A DNA stretch of 64,000 bases from Agriotes lineatus. Lineage: Eukaryota; Arthropoda; Insecta; Coleoptera; Elateridae. Position 1 is the stretch's first letter. The number at the start of each line of letters is the position of its first letter. A model generated the notes under the pieces. That model was given only the letters and a program-made list of their open reading frames with translations, did no database searches and had not been told where the DNA came from. The translations under genes and the position numbers were made by a program. The stretch covers positions 1 through 64,000 of the forward strand of contig CALNHX010007470.1 of the NCBI GenBank assembly GCA_940337035.1, in the 5' to 3' direction. Positions 57,989 through 64,000 of this stretch are shown one piece after another.

Positions 57989-58438
57989 TTACGGGAAAAA
58001 AGCTATTTTGAGATGCTTTATCGGACTTTTTCCACTGCCTGGTTTCTTGTTCTTGATGAGTTTATTCAGCTTTCGTAGGTGAACTTGTTTTTGTTTTTCC
58101 CCAGCTTTGATGTAACTTAACTTTGTAGCCGCATCTATCCTCACAAAGCCTTCTTCACTGACCGTGTTCCTTATGGTGGTGTGAAGGTCTTCGTTTTGCA
58201 CTTTGAATTGTTGTTTAGAGAACCGGTGATAGTTAATTCGTTCTCTAATTAGTGCTTCGCTCGCTCTTCTCGAGATCCGGGCAGCTCGTTGGCTATTTAT
58301 CGGGACAGTTAGAAGTAATCCTGTCGTAACTACGTTGTCACCGGCTTTACAGAGGAATTTAAGGTGGTTTTCCTCTAAGACCAGACTTCTCAAGTTATAT
58401 GAATTTTGGATTGATTTCCGGTTAATACCGATTATCAA
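57989..58438 (-). CDS. unrecognised 149-aa ORF, basic C-terminus
   Basis: An uninterrupted frame with RISRRASEALIRERINYHRF, then KLSYIKAGEKQKQVHLRKLN and KLIKNKK, rich in Lys and Arg and probably helical. It ends in GKSPIKHLKIAFFP. GKSPIKHL also appears in the translation of the inverted repeat just upstream (58495-58472), so the end of the frame is itself repeat sequence. A mobile-element origin is likely. The helical basic region is vaguely like the N-terminal part of a Penelope-type protein, but I could not confirm this. No catalytic motif is visible, and the first residues may not be native. Confidence 0.35.
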   Translation of the reverse strand: MIIGINRKSIQNSYNLRSLVLEENHLKFLCKAGDNVVTTGLLLTVPINSQRAARISRRASEALIRERINYHRFSKQQFKVQNEDLHTTIRNTVSEEGFVRIDAATKLSYIKAGEKQKQVHLRKLNKLIKNKKPGSGKSPIKHLKIAFFP

Positions 58439-58439
58439 G

Positions 58440-58564
58440 ATGATGTCATTTTTGACAGTGGTCTATTATGAGATGTTTTATCGGACTTTTTCCACACATT
58501 CCAGACAGCTGAAAAAGTCCGCTAAAACATCTCAATAATAGACTACTGTCAAAAATTACATCAT
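58440..58564. mobile_element. fold-back repeat flanking the 149-aa ORF
   Basis: Arms ATGATGTCATTTTTGACAG... and GAGATGTTTTATCGGACTTT on the left; the reverse complement with a few changes ends at 58564. One arm sequence recurs in the same orientation at 58003-58035 (GAGATGCTTTATCGGACTTT), so the ORF at 57989-58438 lies between direct copies of it. Confidence 0.7.
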
Positions 58565-59526
58565 TCAGTAAACAAAACGCTATTTGTTTCGAAATATAGT
58601 TAGGTACATTGTATATTTTTCGAATTTTCGGAGCCGTGCTTCTCGACATGACAGTGTTTGCGTTGGTTGGCGCTAAGATACTTTACGGTGGGCGAGGTTA
58701 AAATTTCAGGTCTTTCGCTCCCGATATTCAAAATCGCGAATATGTCCCTTTTATCAGCATTTATTTGAATTATTAGCCTAGGTATAATAGATATCTACCT
58801 CAAAAAAGAATGTAGTGTTTTTAGTACAAATGTTCCTTAGTACTCGGGAAGTGATCCATTAAAAGTCTTCGCCTCTGCGGTGTCGGCGTCATATCAAGGA
58901 GGCATTGACAGTAGTCAGAGAAGAGGACTTTTGAAGGGTTGCTCCTAGCATACTAAAGAACATTTGTGCCAAAAATCGAGACTACATTTTTTTTAGGTTT
59001 TCCTTAAAATGTGTCTAATAAGCCTGGGCTATATGGGGCAAGTCTTCTATACTCGCTCTTTGGTTTTAGCGGTATTGTTCTAATATTCGTTATATTTTCC
59101 ACCTGGTTTGCTCCCCTTCTCCATTCTGAAGTTTTGTAACCTCACTCTCAGGGCGCTCGCCCACATTTTGAGAACCCGCGGATTCTCCATTTTATTGTCA
59201 TCGGGGCCCCCCACCCGTAGCTAGTCTGCTGTAAACCACCGTTGTTGCTTTACGAGCATGGTGCTCTCTGAGAAAGTCGGAGGCAATCGCTGTAGAAGAG
59301 TTACCGTTCTGTTTACGTAACTATCATTTTATTGATTATGCTAAGTGTCACCCTTCGATTGCGATCTCTCAAATCTCCTCGAATTTTACTTGTTCATGTA
59401 AAGCCCTAATTCGTGCTGTTTTACGTTACGTTCATTATTCAACTGTGATTCCTTAGATCTCTTTAAATGCTGCTTGTTGTAAACTATTCATTTGCACATA
59501 TGTGTTACTTTTATGTTAATTTAAAT
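58565..59526. other. no gene seen
   Basis: Contains a loose inverted pair: ATGTTCCTTAGTACTCGG near 58829 and TACTAAAGAACATTTGTGCC near 58951. It brackets a moderately GC-rich centre, possibly another fold-back. A 66-codon minus-strand frame at 58649-58446 overlaps the fold-back and ends in HLIIDHCQK; it is not assigned. Confidence 0.4.
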
Positions 59527-59530
59527 AAGT

Positions 59531-59668
59531 ACAGTATCCTTATGTTGGGTACACCCTATGCTTTTAATATGTAAGTTTTAATACTTTACTAGACTAAGTA
59601 CAGTATCCTTCTGTCGGGTACACCCTATGCTTTTAATATGTAAGTTTTAATACTTTACTAAACATCGC
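59531..59668. repeat. tandem duplication, 2 x 69 bp
   Basis: ACAGTATCCTTATGTTGGGT at 59531 recurs as ACAGTATCCTTCTGTCGGGT at 59600. The remaining bases (TACACCCTATGCTTTTAATA and on) are almost identical. Confidence 0.9.
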
Positions 59669-59696
59669 AAATCGTATAAGTTGTTGGCCCTTACTT

Positions 59697-60137
59697 AAAG
59701 CAGTATACAGTGAATTTATTTTAATGGTTAACATAGCAGTTTCGTTTCTATGCCAGCATTTAATCATACAGGTCACTTCCATAGTTACCAATGAAATCAA
59801 TAGATTAGAGTTTATTTTACGAGTTAACATACCAATTTGAATTAGGCTTACTAATAAGAAACTTTAATTTTGTTACCGGAATGTAGGTATGCAACTAAAA
59901 AGTAGATACGTAGGAACAACCTGTGTGTTGTATCTTTTCTTCAGTGGTATACATTAGGATAACTTTTAATTGTCTTTTTGACAAATATAATTTCTATGTT
60001 AACTCTTAAAATACACGCTCTAATTTATTGGTCTCATTTGTAACTATGGAAATGACCTGTATGATTAAATGGTGGCATAGAAACGAAACGCCTATGTTAA
60101 CTATTAAAATAAATTCCCTGTATATTATATTTCAAAT
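59697..60137. repeat. inverted repeat, arms of about 130 bp
   Basis: Minus-strand 59830-59697 and plus-strand 60000-60137 both read ATGTTAACTC-TAAAATA...AACTATGGAA(A/G)TGACCTG, then GGCATAGAAACGAAAC and a second TTAAAATAAATTC. Small frames predicted on each arm mirror one another and are not genes. The arms may be the terminal repeats of an element whose inside (59831-59999) is almost gone, or one end of the mariner debris that follows. Confidence 0.8.
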
Positions 60138-60289
60138 AGGTTTCTTACATAGTGAAACCCAAATTATTCGTTTCGCATTGATATGGTTAAATGAAAAATC
60201 AGTAAATTCGAAGGATTCGGGGTACAGGGAAATGGCGAATTAATTCATTAATCCAACAGCAATTAAATTTGAAAAGAAAATTTACGTAG

Positions 60290-60556
60290 AGTACCGCGAA
60301 GACAATTACTCTAATCAGTGGATTGATAGGAATGGTTCGATTAATTGGCCTACAAGGTCACCAAACATGACTGCAATAGATTTTTTCTTTGGAATAAAAT
60401 AAAAATGATCTATGGAAAACCAAAAACCTTCTTTAGGTTTTATAGTCAATCTAGTTTGTTGCGATAATTTCAGAAAATGGAGGCAACTGAATATCGAGCA
60501 ATGATTAAATTCTCTCCTATGGACGGTGTTCATTTTACTGAAGTAGCTCAAAGGTG
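60290..60556 (+). pseudogene. Tc1/mariner-type transposase 3' remnant
   Basis: RNGSINWPTRSPNMTAIDFFF corresponds to the WP-RSPD--P-DFF--W box with the third catalytic Asp, here changed to N in RSPN. A stop interrupts soon after. FQKMEATEYRAM and GVHFTEVA correspond to the C-terminal tail of the family. No upstream part is present. Confidence 0.6.
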
Positions 60557-60825
60557 AAAAATAGTCTACCAAGATGCTTCCCCATCAGAATCGGCCGTTC
60601 ATCGACCGGAAAATTAATTTACGTGTGGTAGAGAGAACCTCTCAAACATTGAAAAGAGTAAATACATGCGATGACACTAAACTTAGAAATTGTGGAGAAG
60701 TTAATTATACAATATAGGCGATTTACTGTTGAAACCGTAGTAAAGACTATAAAGGTGGGTTAGAGCAACACTGCATATGAATATAGTCTCCACCTAATGG
60801 ATTCATCACCATTGCACTTACAGGA

Positions 60826-61380
60826 TCAAGTAAACATTTGTCGTGAGCGTTTGGCCTACAGTGCTGCAGATTCTGCCAACTTTTTAACCGAATCATCACA
60901 ATAAACTTAGCTGGACCCATCACTACGACCCTGTCACCGAACAAGCCAGCATGGAGTTCAGAACGAATCTGCCGGCAGGAAAAGTGTTGCTTTCGGTTTT
61001 CTGAGATCTAATTTCTTGACAATGGTTGTATGATCGCCGATGTATGTACGTAATTACGACCTTCTGAGCAAAATTCGGGATCAGATCAAGATTAAAAGCC
61101 AGGAACGATTGCGAAAAGGATTGCTCCAACAACATGACAACGCGTCGTTGCACAACTTCGTTGCAGCAGCAAAATCCTGACACACCTAGCCGAATTTCGG
61201 ATTTGTTTCTGTTCGGGAAATTGAAAGCTCACCTACGTCGAACACATTTAGGGATGATGACAGCTTAAACACTCAGGTGACTTCATGGTTAGAGGGTGAA
61301 AGTTCGAATTTTTACAAGGAGAGAATTACGTTGCCGAAACAACGATGGGTCGAGTCCTAGCGATGCAATTCTGCCCCTAT
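60826..61380 (+). pseudogene. mariner transposase, decayed
   Basis: It reads QVNICRERLAYSAADSANFL, then in another frame HHYDPVTEQASMEF (the W-HHYDPETK region following the first Asp), then AGKVLLSVF and a stop. It continues with RLRKGLLQQHDNASLHNFVA (second Asp in HDNA). The third Asp region is only visible as a shifted FVSVREIE/KLKAHLRRTH. The end reads TSWLEGESSNFYKERITLPK and QRWVES. At least four frame changes or stops occur. No inverted ends were found around it. Confidence 0.8.
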
Positions 61381-62465
61381 GTTAACATGATTTTATTTGA
61401 TTAAATTCTCTTCTTTGTAATGGTTTAAACAGTTCTGATTTTGCAGTATTTTCTGATAGAAATTTAACTATAACTAATCTGTAAGCAAGAGGACTATAAA
61501 TAATTACCGCAAGTGCTAAACTATAAACTTCTGTTGACTTGGGCGTGTTTATACTTACACCCAATTTTGACAGAATCGCTTTAGAGCTTCATTAGCGTTC
61601 AGTATTTTGTACTAACTATGAATTCCACTTTTTTAATTTGAAAAAAATATATAATAAATGAGATTGCATTTATATTTTCAGCAGGCACAATTACAATTTC
61701 AATTTTCATTTCCTATTTTGCTCATATATAAACATACTGCGCACTGCAACGGTATGAAATTATTGCAAGTACGTGCGTGAATGTCCTAGTTGATACTTCA
61801 ATACTATAGCTGGCGTTTTACATATAATTGAACCATTTCAAAATTGACCTTAACAAAATAATAATTTGTATCTTGTTATTTCATTATCGTTTAGCATTTT
61901 ACTCAGGCCATTAATGTTAAAAATCGTCTTATCCTACGACTAAAATTTCGTTGACAAACCTAATTGTTACAGCAAAACAAAGTACGAGTACAGGACCAAT
62001 TTCGTTTAAAAGGCATCAGGCCAGCGAGAAAATTCCCGGTAGGATAGCTTGTCTCTTCTAACGTGTCTTGTGTAGATTGTTATGCCACTAAACTCAACAG
62101 ACAGTATCTTGCAAAGAGGAATATCTGAATGGAAAACAACACTGACTGGTTTTTTTTAAATTTCTGATGAATATTGAGAATTAAAAGAGTACCTTTCGCT
62201 AAAAATAAGCAATGAAGTACAAAAATTAAAATGCATTTCAATTGAAAGCGATCAATTCGACTGCTATCCCCTAGTATTTTTTAAATCAATGTTAGAGATA
62301 GTAACTTGGGAATGTTATGTTGACGGTGATATTATATAAAACTATTTTTAAAATTTTTTTGACATTAAAATGTTAAATTTTGAGTTGTTCACTCAGTGGA
62401 GGTCCATCAGTTTTTTATACATATATGGTGCATTGATTTTCCACGACAGATGGAGAAGTAGGTTT
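61381..62465. other. no gene seen
   Basis: AT-rich. Short frames only, no repeats recognised. Confidence 0.45.
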
Positions 62466-62745
62466 AGGTATAATAACACCAAAAATATGCATAGAAACCA
62501 TAGCACACCAAAAATATATACCGTCAGCACAACGATGACGATGAAGTAGCCAAAATAGTATATCTTTGCATTTTGTCCGTTTTGAGAACCAAAATGAAGT
62601 AAAACGTTATATCTACCACATGTTTAATCGCGATTATAGCTCTCGGGAAATGTAAAGCTCTCCGCTTCGGGTGGCGCTTTAAACATTCCCTCGTGCTGTA
62701 ATTTATTGATTATACCCTTAATACATAAATAACTATTATATTATT
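62466..62745 (+). repeat. dispersed repeat, copy 2
   Basis: Partner of 50217-50435 (see there). This copy includes an additional ATCTACCACATGTTTAATCG...CTCCGCTTCGGG insert of roughly 50 bases relative to copy 1. Confidence 0.75.
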
Positions 62746-63336
62746 TGAGCAGACAGTCAGACGGCTCTAAAAGTTTCTAAATCTGATAGCTTTAAGATTA
62801 AATCACCTGGAACTACAAAACAAACCAACTGATTCTAAATAATACTTTAACATGGGATCCAGGATATAAGATGATTGAAATAAATGAAATTACCATTTGT
62901 CGGACCAAAAGCGTTCTGTGGCGTTACTAAAACGGTACAAAAACAGAAAGAAGAATATAAAGATTTGAACAGTATTCTAAGACAAAATCAGGTGAAACGT
63001 TTATCAAGTATTAACAAAATCATATTCGCAAGCTTTCCTGACTTGTGAAGACTAATACCAGGTCTCCTAAATAATCAGGCACTGCGACAACATCTCATAA
63101 CATTGGCACAGCTAAAACTGAAGATGCAGACTGTGTTGATCTGTCAATGTGGCAAAACACAAAAGGCTTAAATTTCTTGAAAAGGTGGCATAAGGAAATA
63201 AATACTACCCCTAACAATATTCAAGCTTAAAGTTTATCAATATGAGAAACAATTTAAATAGCAGACTGTTAATTTGAATGGCATGAAAAAGAATACCCAA
63301 CCAATATAGTACGCAACAAGCAGACCTGCCAACATA
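62746..63336. other. no gene seen
   Basis: AT-rich sequence with no supported features. Confidence 0.45.
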
Positions 63337-63748
63337 CCACAAACGAGATGCTCAGAAAAGTAAACAGTATGGTAAAATAGGTTAACGAAACTAAGCTATG
63401 TGGAAAGCAAATGGTAAAAATAAGTATCTTATAACAAATCTTTTAGCTCGAAGTAATGAAAAGCTTTCTGACTAAACGTTCTCTGAATGATTAGGAATCT
63501 GGGTGAGAAGAGCTCTGTAGTAAAGTGTAGTATGCTTACGTGGCGAAGTAATAAAAGAAGGAAAATACCTATTAACCTACCACGAATAAAATGCTCAGAG
63601 CAGTGAACGAACACTGTACCAGAACTGGTCAATAGATCTAAACTACGTTGAAAAGAATAGAAGAGAAAAGGTGTCTCATAACAAATCTTTAAGTCGAAGT
63701 GATGGAAAGCTTTCTGCGCTAAACGTGTTTTGAATGATTAGAAGCTGT
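63337..63748. repeat. two diverged tandem units, about 240 bp apart
   Basis: 63337-63505 and 63579-63745 share ACCAC(A/G)AA..ATGCTCAGA, ATAACAAATCTTTTAGCTCG/AAGTCG, GGAAAGCTTTCTG and TCTGAATGATTAG-like blocks in the same order. They are about 70-75% similar by eye. Non-coding. Confidence 0.65.
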
Positions 63749-64000
63749 TATTAATGTGTGATGAAGTCACAAAGAAGGCATATAAATTGCAAACCTTTTA
63801 ACCAGAATGGACTAATAAAGACTACTCCTGCTTATTGATACACAATGTAAAGAAGAGTTGTCAACCTCGTTACGTGTCAAAAGCGTAAAACTGGTATATT
63901 AGTTTACATAACGTACGGTCATGAATTCAAGGTCGATTGTGTAAACGCAGTTTTAGCGTTTAAAAATAGTATCTGAGTTGCCGGTTTTAGAAAACAGCGA
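63749..64000. other. window end, no gene seen
   Basis: AT-rich, no feature. Confidence 0.5.

Noticed and set aside
1..64000. CRISPR arrays, bacterial operons, integrases or phage genes
   Set aside because: No short regularly spaced direct repeats, no ribosome-binding-site-led gene clusters; introns, SINEs and LINEs show the DNA is eukaryotic.

Overview
The window looks like intergenic or intronic DNA from an arthropod, most likely an insect. It is AT-rich, almost free of long open reading frames, and full of eukaryotic transposons: a P element with a THAP-domain transposase, several Tc1/mariner elements, Jockey/CR1-type and other LINEs, a gypsy gag fragment, an hAT fragment, non-autonomous Helitrons, tRNA- and 5S-derived SINEs, and fold-back MITEs. 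I found no confidently identifiable host gene. The species cannot be named from the sequence alone.

Layout. 1-3.2 kb: an old SINE copy, a Helitron with an internal 165-bp tandem repeat, and a 738-bp mariner relic with perfect inverted ends. 3.7-11.5 kb: a three-level nest. A truncated Jockey-like LINE ends in an A/T-rich tail. A Tc1/mariner-type element with very long terminal inverted repeats sits in that tail. A 3,988-bp P element (5702-9689) is inserted in one of its terminal repeats, with an exact 8-bp target duplication. 11.5-24 kb: mostly unassignable DNA with a 2.2-kb TIR element and a LINE 3' fragment. 24-30 kb: a MITE, a 393-bp near-perfect hairpin, a Jockey RT fragment, a gypsy gag fragment and a (GACA/GACG) satellite. 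30.1-34.4 kb: a nearly complete but broken LINE on the minus strand. 34.4-39.9 kb: three diverged tandem units, the first holding a 169-aa ORF with faint odorant-binding-protein-like features. 41-42 kb: a clean tRNA-SINE with a 13-bp target duplication and a 5S-like SINE. 46.8-52 kb: RT and hAT fragments, fold-backs and two more Helitron copies. 57-64 kb: relics of LINE and mariner elements and small duplications.

The most notable item is the P element. Its ends and target duplication are intact, its seven coding exons have consistent splice phases, and its transposase has a C2CH THAP finger and the D, D and E candidates of an RNase H-like catalytic core. The only lesion I see is one missing base in an A7 run. 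The 393-bp hairpin (a candidate hpRNA source) and the Helitron family with CACGTG-rich repeats are the next most interesting. Nothing here forms an operon-like system. The elements relate to one another by insertion order.
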